NCBI RefSeq assembly: GCF_023716485.1
Contig: NZ_CP092418.1
Location: 3,690,501-3,754,500, forward strand
DNA from: Microbulbifer variabilis
Lineage (GTDB): Bacteria > Pseudomonadota > Gammaproteobacteria > Pseudomonadales > Cellvibrionaceae
DNA: 64,000 nucleotides
Direction: 5' to 3'
The position numbers and the translations under genes were made by a program. Positions within the stretch are counted from its first letter, which is position 1; each line of letters begins with the position of its first letter. The notes below the pieces were generated by a model. It worked only from the letters and a program-made list of their open reading frames with translations, made no database searches and was not told the origin of the DNA. Of this stretch, positions 28,607-38,794 are shown piece by piece.

Positions 28607-30172
28607 ATGCGAAGATTACTTTTACCTGCCGCTGGTGCAGCTGCCGGCGGGCTAATGACGCTCTCCCTGGCCCCTTTCAACTATTGGTTGTGCGGCCTAC
28701 TCTCTCTGGCGCTTTTTGCCGGGCTATTCCTGTTTGCCTCTCGCGGCAAGCCGATGCGTGGGCGCACCAGCTTCTGGCTAGCCTTCTGTTATGGGCTAGG
28801 CCTTTACGCCACTGGTGGCTCTTGGGTCTATGTCTCAATTACCAATTTTGGCAATTCTTCGCCGCCGCTGGGATTCGCACTCACCGCCAGCTTCGTCGCG
28901 CTGATGGCGGCGCTGCTTGCAGCACCGTTCTATTTCCTCGGTCGCTTTACCGCCAACAAATTTAGCTTCGCCCTCGCCTTTGCCGCACTCTGGTTTATCA
29001 GTGAGTGGTTCCGCAGCTGGATGTTCACTGGCTTTCCCTGGCTGTTCGCCGGCTATGCCCACTTGGAGACCTGGCTATCTGGTTGGGCTCCAGTAGTGAG
29101 TGTCTACGGAATCGGGCTTTTTCTGGCCCTCTCCGGTGCGGTCATCGCACTGGCTGCCAGTGGCCGCTTGTCCCCTCTCAAGCGACCAGCCCATATTGTA
29201 CTGATTGGCGCAGCAATCGTACCCTGGCCCCTCGGTGCTGCCCTAGCCAATATTCAGTGGACTCAGGCAGAGGGAGGCATCATCACCGTTGGACTGGTAC
29301 AGGCTAATATTCCCCAGGAAAAAAAGTGGCTGCCGGAGTTTCGCGGCGAGACTATTAGCCGCTATCAGGAGGGTACCCGCACCCTGAGCGAGCGTGATGT
29401 CGACGTTATAATCTGGCCTGAAGCAGCGCTACCCATGCTTTACGGCCAGGCCCCGAACCTAATGCAGGCTCTGCAACGCAATGCAGAGAAAACCGGCATT
29501 GATCTTATCAGCGGAATTCTCTACGACACCCACAGCCCTGTGGATAACTCTCGCAAAGTACACAACTCCGCAGCGGTCTTTGGCCGCAGCCCCAGTGTTT
29601 ACCATAAGCGTCACCTGGTACCTTTTGGTGAGTATGTCCCACTGGAGGAGCTGATTCGAGGCACTATTGAATTCTTCAATTTACCCACCTCCTTTATTCG
29701 CTCCGGACCCGACCAACAGGGGCCACTGAATGCTGCAGGAGCACGTTGGGCTCCACTAATCTGCTACGAAATTGTCTACCCTCGCCTAGTGGCGGATAGC
29801 GCTCTCACCTCCCAGGTACTCCTGACCATCAGTAATGATGCCTGGTTCGGTGAATCCATAGGGCCGTTGCAACATATGCAAATGGCGCAAATGCGCGCAC
29901 TGGAAACCGGTCGCTATTTAGTCCGCGGCACCAATACCGGTGTAACCGCGATTGTCGATCCCCGCGGACTTATCATTGAGCAGCTGCCACAATTTGAGCA
30001 AGCCAATATGAGCGGTGACATACGTGCGATGCGCGGCTCAACACCATTTATGCTTGCCGGAATTTTCTCAGTATTTGCCCTGGCACTACCAATGTTGGCG
30101 CTAGCTGTAATTCTCAATCGCAAGCGAAAGAACAGCGCTGCCAAGCCAATGACCGGGGGAGTGACCGAATAG
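28607..30172 (+). CDS. lnt: Apolipoprotein N-acyltransferase
   Basis: This 521-residue inner-membrane enzyme adds the third acyl chain to the N-terminal Cys of lipoproteins. The N-terminal half carries several membrane segments. The C-terminal nitrilase-like domain has the catalytic triad Glu272 (WPEAALP), Lys334 (YHKRHLVPFGEYVP) and Cys386 (PLICYEIVYP). A last membrane helix near 480-505 completes the usual topology. It ends the conserved block and serves lipoproteins such as LptE, CsgG and the DUF6279 protein in this window. Confidence 0.96.
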   Translation: MRRLLLPAAGAAAGGLMTLSLAPFNYWLCGLLSLALFAGLFLFASRGKPMRGRTSFWLAFCYGLGLYATGGSWVYVSITNFGNSSPPLGFALTASFVALMAALLAAPFYFLGRFTANKFSFALAFAALWFISEWFRSWMFTGFPWLFAGYAHLETWLSGWAPVVSVYGIGLFLALSGAVIALAASGRLSPLKRPAHIVLIGAAIVPWPLGAALANIQWTQAEGGIITVGLVQANIPQEKKWLPEFRGETISRYQEGTRTLSERDVDVIIWPEAALPMLYGQAPNLMQALQRNAEKTGIDLISGILYDTHSPVDNSRKVHNSAAVFGRSPSVYHKRHLVPFGEYVPLEELIRGTIEFFNLPTSFIRSGPDQQGPLNAAGARWAPLICYEIVYPRLVADSALTSQVLLTISNDAWFGESIGPLQHMQMAQMRALETGRYLVRGTNTGVTAIVDPRGLIIEQLPQFEQANMSGDIRAMRGSTPFMLAGIFSVFALALPMLALAVILNRKRKNSAAKPMTGGVTE

Positions 30173-30286
30173 TAATGACCTGCCACTGATCACTCTAAAG
30201 TGCGCCGCCGAGACACCCCGCATGTGCAGATGACTGCTATGCTGCATGCAATTTACCTGTGAAATTATGGCGGGGATGGGCAGTCT

Positions 30287-31204
30287 ATGCATTGCTTAAT
30301 CAGTGGTGGCACCGGTTTGATCGGTAGACTCTTTTGCCAACGCTGGCTCGCTCGTGGCGACACACTGACAGTACTTAGTCGCCATCCGGATAAGATACAC
30401 CAACTCTGCGGAGAGTCTGTCAATGCCGCCAGCGCTCCTGAAGAGGTGCAAGAGCGGGTAGATGTTGTTGTCAATCTGGCAGGGGAACCCATTTCCTCTC
30501 GCTGGACCGAGAAACGCCGTGCCGAAATTCGCAACTCACGCCTGAATACCACCGAACGGCTAGTACGCTGGACACTCGCCCAAAGAGAACGCCCCAATTA
30601 CTTTCTCTCAGGATCTGCTATTGGATACTACGGAGACCGTGGCGGCGAACTGCTCAAGGAGGACAGCCCTGCAGGCGGAGGGTTTTCCGCACAACTGTGC
30701 CGTGACTGGGAAGCGGCCACACTGCCACTACAAAGGGCCGGAATGTGCGTCGGAATCATACGCACCGCTATTGTGCTCTCCAACCGAGGGGGAGCACTTC
30801 CCAAAATGCTACCGGCATTTCGCCTGGGACTTGGTGGACCAATGGGTTCTGGCGAACACTGGATGAGCTGGATTCACGAAGACGACGAAGTCGGATTGAT
30901 ACTTCACGCTATAGACCAACGCCTATGCACCCCTTTTAACGCCAGTGCTCCAGAAGCAGTTACCAATAACAGCTTCAGCCGCTTATTGGCAAAACAGCTA
31001 CACCGCCCCTGCTTTTTCCGCTCTCCAGCCTGGCTGCTGAAAACCCTGTTCGGGGAGATGGCAGAAGAGCTACTCCTTGCCAGCGAAAGAGTGGAGCCCC
31101 GAGCCGCCTTAAACAGCGGCTACAGTTTCCAGTTTCCTACCCTGGAACAAGCACTAGCCGACCTACTAGCTAAAGACAATGCTAGTAATAAGGTAAGTGT
31201 CTGA
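30287..31204 (+). CDS. TIGR01777 family NAD-dependent epimerase/dehydratase-like protein (YfcH type)
   Basis: This 305-residue extended SDR has an N-terminal SGGTGLIGRLFCQRW nucleotide loop, then VNLAGEPISSRWTEKRRAEI and SGSAIGYYGDRGGE, which are typical of TIGR01777. A C-terminal DUF1731-like segment around RVEPRAALNSGYSF completes the family architecture. Activity and substrate are unknown for the family. It stands alone after lnt and converges on the next gene. Confidence 0.9.
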   Translation: MHCLISGGTGLIGRLFCQRWLARGDTLTVLSRHPDKIHQLCGESVNAASAPEEVQERVDVVVNLAGEPISSRWTEKRRAEIRNSRLNTTERLVRWTLAQRERPNYFLSGSAIGYYGDRGGELLKEDSPAGGGFSAQLCRDWEAATLPLQRAGMCVGIIRTAIVLSNRGGALPKMLPAFRLGLGGPMGSGEHWMSWIHEDDEVGLILHAIDQRLCTPFNASAPEAVTNNSFSRLLAKQLHRPCFFRSPAWLLKTLFGEMAEELLLASERVEPRAALNSGYSFQFPTLEQALADLLAKDNASNKVSV

Positions 31205-31243
31205 TTCCTGGGCACTTTTATTGGCTGGATCAGGCTATGCTGC

Positions 31244-31621
31244 TTAAGCAGCGACCACGCTACTCTCCAGGGCCTGCATTAAATAACGCCGACTGGATTC
31301 ACTGGTGACTAAATCCCCGTGACTACCCATAGGGGCTGAGCCAACCCAGTGCGCGTGCCAGCGATACCACTGGGACTCCTCTGCATTTACCCGCAGCTCG
31401 ATGAATTCCACTTCTGCAGGATCTAAACCGAACTCACGGACAATTTGCCCCGCAAATGTCTCGAAATTTTTATTCAAATGGGCCCCGCTCTCAGCACCGC
31501 CACACAGGAAAAATAGAATTCGGCCATCCTGGTCCACACGCTTGAAGCCGATCCAAACAGCTCGGTTGAGTCGGTTGTGCAATTGGATGGGAGTGAAGGA
31601 AACCGGGATGCCCTTCATCAT
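31244..31621 (-). CDS. Hypothetical protein
   Basis: This is a 125-residue protein if started at ATG 31621; the frame can extend to 31717, but those extra residues (Asn/His-rich) look non-coding. I do not recognise a family. It is soluble and mixed alpha/beta in appearance, with IPVSFTPIQLHNRLNRAVWI near the start, a DQDGRILFFLCGGAESGAHL segment and three Trp residues in SQWYRWHAHWVG. No signal peptide or metal motif is seen. It lies between convergent and co-directional neighbours with no operon partner. Confidence 0.6.
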   Translation of the reverse strand: MMKGIPVSFTPIQLHNRLNRAVWIGFKRVDQDGRILFFLCGGAESGAHLNKNFETFAGQIVREFGLDPAEVEFIELRVNAEESQWYRWHAHWVGSAPMGSHGDLVTSESSRRYLMQALESSVVAA

Positions 31622-31820
31622 AAGGTTATCTCGTTTATTGTTATGGTTGTTATCCACAGTCGCTACTCCAATGTAAGTAGTAATTAGCGGGTGAGATCTG
31701 TGGCGCCAGTCGTCCATTTACCTAGTACAACCAGCTTTCAAAAAACAGATGCAATCCCTCGCCGACGCCTATTCCCTCATGCCTGATAAGTATCTGAGAG
31801 CACCGCATCACAAAAGTTCC

Positions 31821-32606
31821 TCAGCACTTTTTGGCCTGTGGCAGTGGTCGATATTGATACCAGGCTTGTGCCAATAGTTCCCGCCAATAGGCCTGAGTCC
31901 GCAGCAGCGCCTCAGCACTGGGAACCCAATTTAATACCCCACCCTTTTCCCTTGACTCTAACTCAGAAGCACTGCCCACTGATAAAGGCTGTACCTTTAG
32001 GCCTGCGCGGGTAAAAACTGCCGCAGCCCTGGGCATGTGCCACCAGTGAGTGGCGAGCACAATAGTTCCCACATCTGAATTGCGCAATATCTCCGCGCTA
32101 TTTACCGCGTTCTCTGCGGTAGTTCGACTGCAAGCTTCGCGCCAACTCACTGGGCGGGACATCTCATCCAACATTTTCGCCATTAACTCTGCCTCAGAGA
32201 CATGCTCATCCGGTGAAACACGACCGCCGGACACCAAAATTGGCATATTCCTTGGGACATGCTTTGCTACCCAGATCACCCTCTCCAAACTGGACGCAGA
32301 TAGGTACTCATAGCCTTGCTGATTATCCCGGTAAACACCGCCTCCGAGGATCACCACAGCCCTTGGAGCTGCCTCTGTATCAGGTAAATCTGCTACAACG
32401 CCCAATCGCTTACCGATCCAGCTTGAAAAAGCCGGAGTAGCACTAAGCCAGAGCAGACAAAATGAGAGGATCGCCAATGGCAGGGACAATTTCTCCAGCA
32501 AAGAGCCTTCAGGAAAAAAGCGTATCAAGAATGCCGCCAGCAGCCCCAGCATTGGCGCCAGTGGTGGCATCAACAAATTGACCGCTATTTTATACAGCTC
32601 AATCAA
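31821..32606 (-). CDS. YdcF/ElyC family protein (DUF218)
   Basis: This 261-residue protein has two N-terminal membrane segments (about 10-30 and 38-58) and a DUF218 domain with AVVILGGGVYRDN, ILVSGGRVSPDE, SRTTAENAVNSAEIL and LATHWWHMPRA. ElyC-type members of this family act in envelope biogenesis in E. coli, but their chemistry is unsettled. It overlaps the upstream zinc-ribbon gene by four bases (ATGA), so the two are co-translated. Confidence 0.88.
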   Translation of the reverse strand: MIELYKIAVNLLMPPLAPMLGLLAAFLIRFFPEGSLLEKLSLPLAILSFCLLWLSATPAFSSWIGKRLGVVADLPDTEAAPRAVVILGGGVYRDNQQGYEYLSASSLERVIWVAKHVPRNMPILVSGGRVSPDEHVSEAELMAKMLDEMSRPVSWREACSRTTAENAVNSAEILRNSDVGTIVLATHWWHMPRAAAVFTRAGLKVQPLSVGSASELESREKGGVLNWVPSAEALLRTQAYWRELLAQAWYQYRPLPQAKKC

Positions 32607-33052
32607 TACTCAAGGCCGCCTTCTATTTGCCTGAAGCAACCATAGCCACAGCGGTGACAGGGTGTAATTTGACTATTCTCCGGCGGCTGAGCGAGATAAC
32701 CACACCCCAGACATTGCAGTTCCTCGTCGGCCCCCACTATCTCACCCGCAAGGGCCCAGGGCTTGCCCTCACGGATACAGCGCATAAGATTGGGCCAAGC
32801 CGTTTCTGTCGGGTCCGCCGCGTTCAGCAACCAGTCCCCCCCGCGCTCTTCCAGAGTAATCAGCTCCCCTCCCAGACCGCGCATATAATCCCCGGCTCGA
32901 TGCAGATCATCTTTTAACCAGGCGCGAAGAAAAGCGACCTTATTTGCGGTCAGGTCCTCAACTGCCAGCTCTCCCTCAATCAAATCCTCCAGGTCTTCAC
33001 GAAACTCATCGGCCAGATCGTCCTTCGGCGGTAACTTCGGTTCCTTCGTCAC
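32603..33052 (-). CDS. YbeL-like zinc-ribbon protein (DUF1451)
   Basis: This is a 149-residue protein. The acidic N-terminal helix region (DEFREDLEDLIEGELAVEDL) is followed by a C-terminal zinc ribbon with two Cys pairs, CLGCGY and CHRCGY, about 20 residues apart. E. coli ybeL lies beside leuS in the same way, which supports the family call. The function is unknown. It is divergent from leuS with 162 bases between starts and is coupled to the YdcF-type gene. Confidence 0.82.
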   Translation of the reverse strand: MTKEPKLPPKDDLADEFREDLEDLIEGELAVEDLTANKVAFLRAWLKDDLHRAGDYMRGLGGELITLEERGGDWLLNAADPTETAWPNLMRCIREGKPWALAGEIVGADEELQCLGCGYLAQPPENSQITPCHRCGYGCFRQIEGGLEY

Positions 33053-33214
33053 GGTATCCCTCCTATAATCTCGCGTTTACGCATCCTAAAAGATGCTCTG
33101 GGGGCCGTCCTTGATCGCAATCAATCCTTTTGCTTGTCGATCCAGAGCTGCTTCCACTAAAACACTGAAAAGTTTCCCCGCAAAATTTGATCACAGAGTA
33201 TAGGTCCCCAATCG

Positions 33215-35812
33215 ATGGAAGAGCAGTACAACCCCTCCGCAGTCGAAGCTTCCGCCCAGGAATTCTGGGAGGCAGAGAAAAGCTTTGAGGTAAAGGAAGA
33301 TACCGGCAGGGAAAAGTTCTACTGCCTATCCATGTTCCCCTACCCCAGCGGCAAGCTGCACATGGGCCATGTGCGCAATTACACCATTACCGATGTTATT
33401 TCCCGCTATCAGCGTATGCAGGGTAAGAATGTCCTGCACCCCATGGGCTGGGATGCCTTCGGCTTACCGGCTGAAAATGCTGCGATCCAGAATAAAACCG
33501 CGCCAGCAAAATGGACCTACGCCAATATTGATTATATGAAGGGGCAACTGAAAGCTCTCGGATTTGGCTTCGACTGGTCCCGCGAGCTAGCCACCTGCCA
33601 GCCATCCTATTATCGCTGGGAGCAATGGTTCTTCACCCGTCTCTATGAAAAGGGCCTGGTCTACAAGAAAAACTCCGCGGTGAACTGGTGCCCCAATGAC
33701 CAGACCGTGCTCGCCAACGAACAGGTTGAAGATGGTGCCTGTTGGCGCTGCGGCACTACCGTGGAGAGGCGCGAGCTGGCCCAGTGGTTTATCAAGATCA
33801 CTGACTACGCAGAAGAGCTGCTCAAGGACCTGGATAAGCTGCCGGAGTGGCCCGAGCAGGTGCGCACCATGCAGCGCAACTGGATCGGCAAGAGCCGAGG
33901 TGTGGAGCTGAGCTTTAGCCTGCCCACCACTGTGGCTGGTATGGATCACTTCGATGTTTACACCACCCGCCCAGACACCCTGATGGGCGTCACCTATGTA
34001 TCCCTCGCCGCTGAACACCCAATCGCTCTGGAGTTAGCAGAGACTAACCCCGAACTGAAAACATTTATCTCTGAGTGCAAAAAGCAATCTCTGTCTGAAG
34101 CCGATATGGCCACAATGGACAAGAGAGGCATGGACACCGGTCTCAAGGCCATTCATCCCATCAGCGGGGAGGAAGTCTCTGTCTGGGTAGCCAACTATGT
34201 TCTGATGGATTATGGCTCTGGCGCGGTGATGGCAGTACCCGCCCACGATCAACGCGACTGGGAGTTCGCACACAAGTATCAGTTGCCTTTGACTCAAGTC
34301 ATAGCGCCCGCCGATGGCCAGGAAATCGATCTCAACAAAGAAGCCTTCACCGAAAAAGGCAAACTGGTGAACTCCGGCAATTTTGATGGTCTGGATTTTG
34401 ATGGTGCCTTTACCGCGATTTCCGAAGTTTTAATAGCAGCAGACAAAGGCCGTGTGACCACCAATTATCGCCTGCGCGATTGGGGTGTATCCCGCCAGCG
34501 CTACTGGGGTGCCCCTATCCCCATGTTCAACCTCGCAGATGGTGGAGAAATCCCGGTGCCCGCCGAGAAACTCCCTATTTTACTGCCGGAAGATGTGGAG
34601 CTGGACGGTGTTCAGTCCCCCATTAAAGCCGATCCCGAGTGGCGCAAAGACGAACTCAATGGTACGCCGGTCGAGCGTGAGACCGACACTTTTGACACTT
34701 TTATGGAGTCCAGCTGGTACTACGCTCGCTATACCTGCCCAGACTTCGAAGAGGGCATGCTCGACCCCGATCGCGCCAACTACTGGCTACCTGTCGACCA
34801 ATATGTAGGTGGTATTGAGCACGCCATCCTGCACCTTCTCTACGCGCGCTTTTTCCACAAATTGATGCGGGATGAGGGCTTGGTCAACAGCGATGAACCC
34901 TTCAAGCAGCTTTTGTGCCAGGGCATGGTGTTGGCTGAATCCTTCTACAAGGAAGAAAACGGCCATAAAACCTGGATCAACCCCGCCGATGTTGATGTCG
35001 AGCGGGATGAGAAAGGAAAACCCATCAAGGCAGTTGAGCGCGCAACAGGTGAAGAAGTAATTGCCGGTGGCGTTGTGAAGATGTCCAAGTCAAAAAACAA
35101 TGGCATCGATCCCCATGCTGCTGTTAAAGAATACGGTGCCGATACTGTACGCCTGTTCACAATGTTTGCAGCTCCGCCCGAGCAAACTTTGGAGTGGCAC
35201 GATGCCGGCGTGGAGGGAGCCAGCCGCTTCCTGCGAAAGCTCTGGAAAACTGTACACGCACATGTTGCTGTAAGCACTAGCAGCGCTCAGATTGACCAAC
35301 AGTCTTTGAGCGATCAGCAACAACAATTACGCCGTAAAACCCACGAGACAATTCAGAAGGTTGGCGACGACTACGGACGCCGTCAAACTTTCAACACGGC
35401 TATTGCCGCAGTGATGGAGCTTCTCAATGAGGTTGGTAAACTGGCGGATCGCAGTAATGAGCAGGGGCTGGCAGTGGAGAGAGAGGCTCTACAGGCAGCT
35501 GTCTTACTACTGGCTCCGGTAACTCCGCATATTTGCCACCAACTGTGGCAAATCCTGGGCAATAACAACACCTTAATTGATGCTCCCTGGCCAGTAGTAG
35601 ATGAAAAGGCTCTGGTGCGTACCTCAATTACTTTGGTCGTTCAAGTCAATGGCAAAGTACGTGCAAAGCTGGATGCGCCTGCTGATGCGGACAAAGAGGG
35701 CTTGGAAAAACTCGCCCTAGCCGACGAAAACGTCCAGAAATTTATTGGCGATGCCACCGTACGCAAAGTCATCGTTGTGCCAGGCAAACTGGTAAATATT
35801 GTCGCGAAGTAA
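33215..35812 (+). CDS. leuS: Leucyl-tRNA synthetase
   Basis: This 865-residue class Ia synthetase charges tRNA-Leu. The HIGH-type motif lies in [15 protein letters not shown] and the KMSKS motif in [10 protein letters not shown]. The CP1 editing domain includes [13 protein letters not shown] and the acidic [13 protein letters not shown]. Normal length and full domain set. It starts an operon with lptE and holA, as in most gammaproteobacteria. Confidence 0.98.
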   Translation: MEEQYNPSAVEASAQEFWEAEKSFEVKEDTGREKFYCLSMFPYPSGKLHMGHVRNYTITDVISRYQRMQGKNVLHPMGWDAFGLPAENAAIQNKTAPAKWTYANIDYMKGQLKALGFGFDWSRELATCQPSYYRWEQWFFTRLYEKGLVYKKNSAVNWCPNDQTVLANEQVEDGACWRCGTTVERRELAQWFIKITDYAEELLKDLDKLPEWPEQVRTMQRNWIGKSRGVELSFSLPTTVAGMDHFDVYTTRPDTLMGVTYVSLAAEHPIALELAETNPELKTFISECKKQSLSEADMATMDKRGMDTGLKAIHPISGEEVSVWVANYVLMDYGSGAVMAVPAHDQRDWEFAHKYQLPLTQVIAPADGQEIDLNKEAFTEKGKLVNSGNFDGLDFDGAFTAISEVLIAADKGRVTTNYRLRDWGVSRQRYWGAPIPMFNLADGGEIPVPAEKLPILLPEDVELDGVQSPIKADPEWRKDELNGTPVERETDTFDTFMESSWYYARYTCPDFEEGMLDPDRANYWLPVDQYVGGIEHAILHLLYARFFHKLMRDEGLVNSDEPFKQLLCQGMVLAESFYKEENGHKTWINPADVDVERDEKGKPIKAVERATGEEVIAGGVVKMSKSKNNGIDPHAAVKEYGADTVRLFTMFAAPPEQTLEWHDAGVEGASRFLRKLWKTVHAHVAVSTSSAQIDQQSLSDQQQQLRRKTHETIQKVGDDYGRRQTFNTAIAAVMELLNEVGKLADRSNEQGLAVEREALQAAVLLLAPVTPHICHQLWQILGNNNTLIDAPWPVVDEKALVRTSITLVVQVNGKVRAKLDAPADADKEGLEKLALADENVQKFIGDATVRKVIVVPGKLVNIVAK

Positions 35813-35912
35813 AAATTACTGCGCAGTTATATCCAACCAATAGCCGGGAGCATTATGCTCCCGGCCCATATCTGCAAACCCTTTATTTGCTGGCACTAAA
35901 GCCAGGTAGTTT

Positions 35913-36437
35913 ATGAAAACATTTGCACGTCGTATCGTCCTGCTAGTTACCCTTGTGGCCATCGCCAGTTGCGGTTGGCACCTGCGGGGAGCGCCAAAAA
36001 ACTTTCCTCCAGGCAGTACTATTTACATATCGAGTGAGAACCCTCGCAGTGATATTGCTGATGAAATTAGCCGTCTTCTGGAAAACGGCGGAGTCCCTGT
36101 TGCTCCATCCCCTATTGAAGCGGACTACCTACTCACCATTCATAAAGAAATAGAACGAAAATTAACTGTTGCCGTGGATTCTGAAGGGCGGGCTTCCGAG
36201 TACGAGCTGATTACCAGCGCGATTTATAGTGTGCGTACACACAGTGGCGAAGTACTGCTAAATAAAGCTCAGGCCGATGTCTATAGATCATTGGAGTGGA
36301 ACGTTTCAGAAATAGTCAGTAAGGGAGAAGAGGAACGCCTCTTACGCGCGGAAATGCGCCGCGAGTTGATTAGCCGAATGATCAATCGTTTGCGCCGTAT
36401 TGATGTCAATGCCCCCTTGCAAGATAAGAGCTACTAG
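35913..36437 (+). CDS. lptE: LPS-assembly lipoprotein LptE
   Basis: This 174-residue lipoprotein has a signal peptide ending VAIASC with Cys20, followed by GWHLRGAPKNFPPG, the typical family start. LptE plugs the LptD barrel and helps insert LPS in the outer membrane. Gene order leuS-lptE-holA supports the call more strongly than sequence, which is variable in this family. Confidence 0.93.
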   Translation: MKTFARRIVLLVTLVAIASCGWHLRGAPKNFPPGSTIYISSENPRSDIADEISRLLENGGVPVAPSPIEADYLLTIHKEIERKLTVAVDSEGRASEYELITSAIYSVRTHSGEVLLNKAQADVYRSLEWNVSEIVSKGEEERLLRAEMRRELISRMINRLRRIDVNAPLQDKSY

Positions 36438-36448
36438 GTAGTTCTGTC

Positions 36449-37453
36449 ATGCGTATTAATCCCCAACAGCTTCCCCAGCAACTACGGAAAGGGCTTGCGC
36501 CGGTTTATATTATCTCAGGCGATGAACCACTCCTGGTTCAGGAATCTTGCGACCAAATACGTGCGGCAGCGAGGCAGAATGGTTTCGCTGAGCGGGAACT
36601 TCTACATGCAGAGCATAATTTCGACTGGGGTTTATTACTTGCCTCAGCCGGAAATATGTCTCTTTTTGCAGAGAGGAAGCTTATCGAGGTACGCGCTCCC
36701 AGTGGAAAACCAGGGGATAAAGGCAGTAAAGCCTTACAGGAATTTGCCGCACTCGCCAGTCAGGATTTGATACTACTGCTGGTTTTGCCCAAGCTGGACA
36801 AATCACAACTCAATAGCAAATGGGTTAAAACACTTGAGCAGCATGGTGCTCTCGTACAAATTTGGCCTGTTAGCGCCCAGGAAATGCCACACTGGATCAA
36901 CCAAAGGATCAATGCCGCAGGGCTATCTGCTGAGAAAGAAGCTATACGTATTCTCGCCGAAAGAGTAGAGGGTAATCTGCTCGCAGCAAGCCAAGAAATC
37001 GAAAAGCTCAAACTTTTAAATAGTGACGGGACAATAACGGTCGAACTGTTAGAGCAAAGTGTAACCAGCTCTGCGCGATACAGTGTTTTCGATTTAATTG
37101 ACAGAGCTTTGGCAGGAGAAGCCGAGAAAGCGATCAAAACGCTACAAGGCTTACGCTCGGAAGGTATTGAGCCACCTGTGGTGCTCTGGGCCCTAACAAG
37201 AGAGATGCGCTCATTACTGGAACTAATGGAGAAACTCAATCAGGGCCAGCAACTAGCACGTTTAGTTCGCATCCCAAAACGCCAACCACTTGTACAAAAT
37301 GCCTTAAACCGTCTAACTCCAAATATGCTGGAGGCTCTTCTTTTAAAAGCCAGAGCCGTGGATTCGGCGATCAAAGGTGGCAACACTCACCAGTCCCCAT
37401 GGAATGGCCTTATGGAACTCACGCTTAATTTGAGTGGACAGAAAAGCGTTTAG
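36449..37453 (+). CDS. holA: DNA polymerase III subunit delta
   Basis: This 334-residue clamp-loader subunit opens the beta clamp. It has the N-terminal family pattern LAPVYIISGDEPLLVQE, then RKLIEVRAPSGKPGDKGSKA, and a helical C-terminal half. It lies 11 bases after lptE, so it is co-transcribed. A terminator shared with the opposing curli genes follows. Confidence 0.94.
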   Translation: MRINPQQLPQQLRKGLAPVYIISGDEPLLVQESCDQIRAAARQNGFAERELLHAEHNFDWGLLLASAGNMSLFAERKLIEVRAPSGKPGDKGSKALQEFAALASQDLILLLVLPKLDKSQLNSKWVKTLEQHGALVQIWPVSAQEMPHWINQRINAAGLSAEKEAIRILAERVEGNLLAASQEIEKLKLLNSDGTITVELLEQSVTSSARYSVFDLIDRALAGEAEKAIKTLQGLRSEGIEPPVVLWALTREMRSLLELMEKLNQGQQLARLVRIPKRQPLVQNALNRLTPNMLEALLLKARAVDSAIKGGNTHQSPWNGLMELTLNLSGQKSV

Positions 37454-37498
37454 AAAGTTAGCCCAAGCAATCGGATTCTTTTAAACGCCGCTAATAAA

Positions 37499-37525
37499 AA
37501 ACCCTCCCCGAAATGAGGAGGGTTT
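37499..37525. terminator. Rho-independent terminator between holA and csgA
   Basis: AAACCCTCC (37499-37507) pairs with GGAGGGTTT (37517-37525). On the minus strand the stem is followed by TTTTTTATT, so it mainly ends the csgA transcript. It can also serve holA on the plus strand, where only three Ts follow. Confidence 0.85.
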
Positions 37526-37548
37526 AGACAATAGTCATTATAGGCGTA

Positions 37549-38739
37549 TTAGTTTTGAGAAACTGTAGCCATATTGCTGTTGCCGACCTGGTGCACACTG
37601 GCCATATTGAAATTGCCAGCCTGAGTTACATAGGTAGTGTTCTCGCTACCAGACTGTCCCAGGTGAGCACCGTGCTCAAAGCCATCCTGAGATACAACCA
37701 TCAGGTTAAACTCACCCATGTCCTGATGGATCTCAGCCAAGTTCAGCTCACCGTTCTGGTCAACATCAACTGTGTTGGCCATACCTTCGCTATGGCCATA
37801 AGTGAAGTTGGCACTTCCCAGCTGATCAATATTAGCTGTATTGAGATCCCCAAACTGAGAGAATTCAGCTTCGTTATGATCACCCGTTTGTTGCAGAATT
37901 GCAGCATTATCATTGCCGTATTGGTACATATCGCCAATATTGTTGAGGTCATTCTGCGTAACGGTCATGGTGTTGGCATCACCATACTGACCAGTAACAC
38001 TAGAGTTACCAGTGCCATTCTGAGCAATAGTATTGAAGTTATTGGCCCCATCCTGGGACATATTCAGATAGTTGAAGTCACCTGACTGCACCAAGTTAGA
38101 AGTATTTTCAACACCGCCTTGATAAACAAAACCGACGTTACCTTCACCAACTTGGCCTCCTACGAAGCCTTCATCAGAGCTCATCCAGGTGCTGCTCCAA
38201 ACGCTGTTTCCATCACCAGACTGAGTGCTGACAAACAGGTTACTATCTCCGTCCTGCTGCAGGGCAGCCATATTGTCATTACCCTCCTGAACCGCATCAA
38301 GGGTATTGTAATTAGCCTCACCACCATCTGAGCGGTACTGATCTAGATGCATAGTATTTTCACTACCCATTTGAGTAGCATAAGCTGCATTGCCATTACC
38401 GCCCCACTGATGAACAACTCCCCAGTTACCCTCTCCCTGCTGATAAGAATAGGCTTGGGAGCTGTTTTGATCGAATTGCGTGGTTTCAGAGTAGTTACGG
38501 TTACCTACCTGAGTCTGGTCGATATAGTTCGCATCGGCGGTGGATTGACTTGCGTAAGCACGGTTGTCATTACCTTCCTGCCACTGATAAGCCGCATTAT
38601 TGGTGGACTCGCCCATTTGATAGATATCAGCAGCGTTGTCATTTCCAACCTGCAGTTGATCACCATAATTAGCATCGGCCATTGCGTGACCAGCACCAAC
38701 AAGCATTGCAATCGCAGCAGCAAGTGAAAGCTTTTTCAT
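37549..38739 (-). CDS. csgA: Curlin major subunit-like protein (CsgA), enlarged
   Basis: This 396-residue exported protein has a signal peptide cleaved near HAMA-DAN. The rest is a string of about 30 half-repeats of 11-12 residues in the pattern Q-x-G-x-x-N-x(5)-Q, or roughly 16 strand-loop-strand curlin units against five in E. coli CsgA. Most units end on Gln or Asn positions that stack in the amyloid core. Acidic loops dominate (many Asp and Glu). The ribosome site is GGAG. It follows csgB by 55 bases. It would be the main fibre subunit, secreted through CsgG and nucleated by CsgB. Confidence 0.9.
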   Translation of the reverse strand: MKKLSLAAAIAMLVGAGHAMADANYGDQLQVGNDNAADIYQMGESTNNAAYQWQEGNDNRAYASQSTADANYIDQTQVGNRNYSETTQFDQNSSQAYSYQQGEGNWGVVHQWGGNGNAAYATQMGSENTMHLDQYRSDGGEANYNTLDAVQEGNDNMAALQQDGDSNLFVSTQSGDGNSVWSSTWMSSDEGFVGGQVGEGNVGFVYQGGVENTSNLVQSGDFNYLNMSQDGANNFNTIAQNGTGNSSVTGQYGDANTMTVTQNDLNNIGDMYQYGNDNAAILQQTGDHNEAEFSQFGDLNTANIDQLGSANFTYGHSEGMANTVDVDQNGELNLAEIHQDMGEFNLMVVSQDGFEHGAHLGQSGSENTTYVTQAGNFNMASVHQVGNSNMATVSQN

Positions 38740-38794
38740 TTATGTTTCTCCATCAGACTAAGTAAACAAATACAAACAAAAAGAAAGCAGTGCT

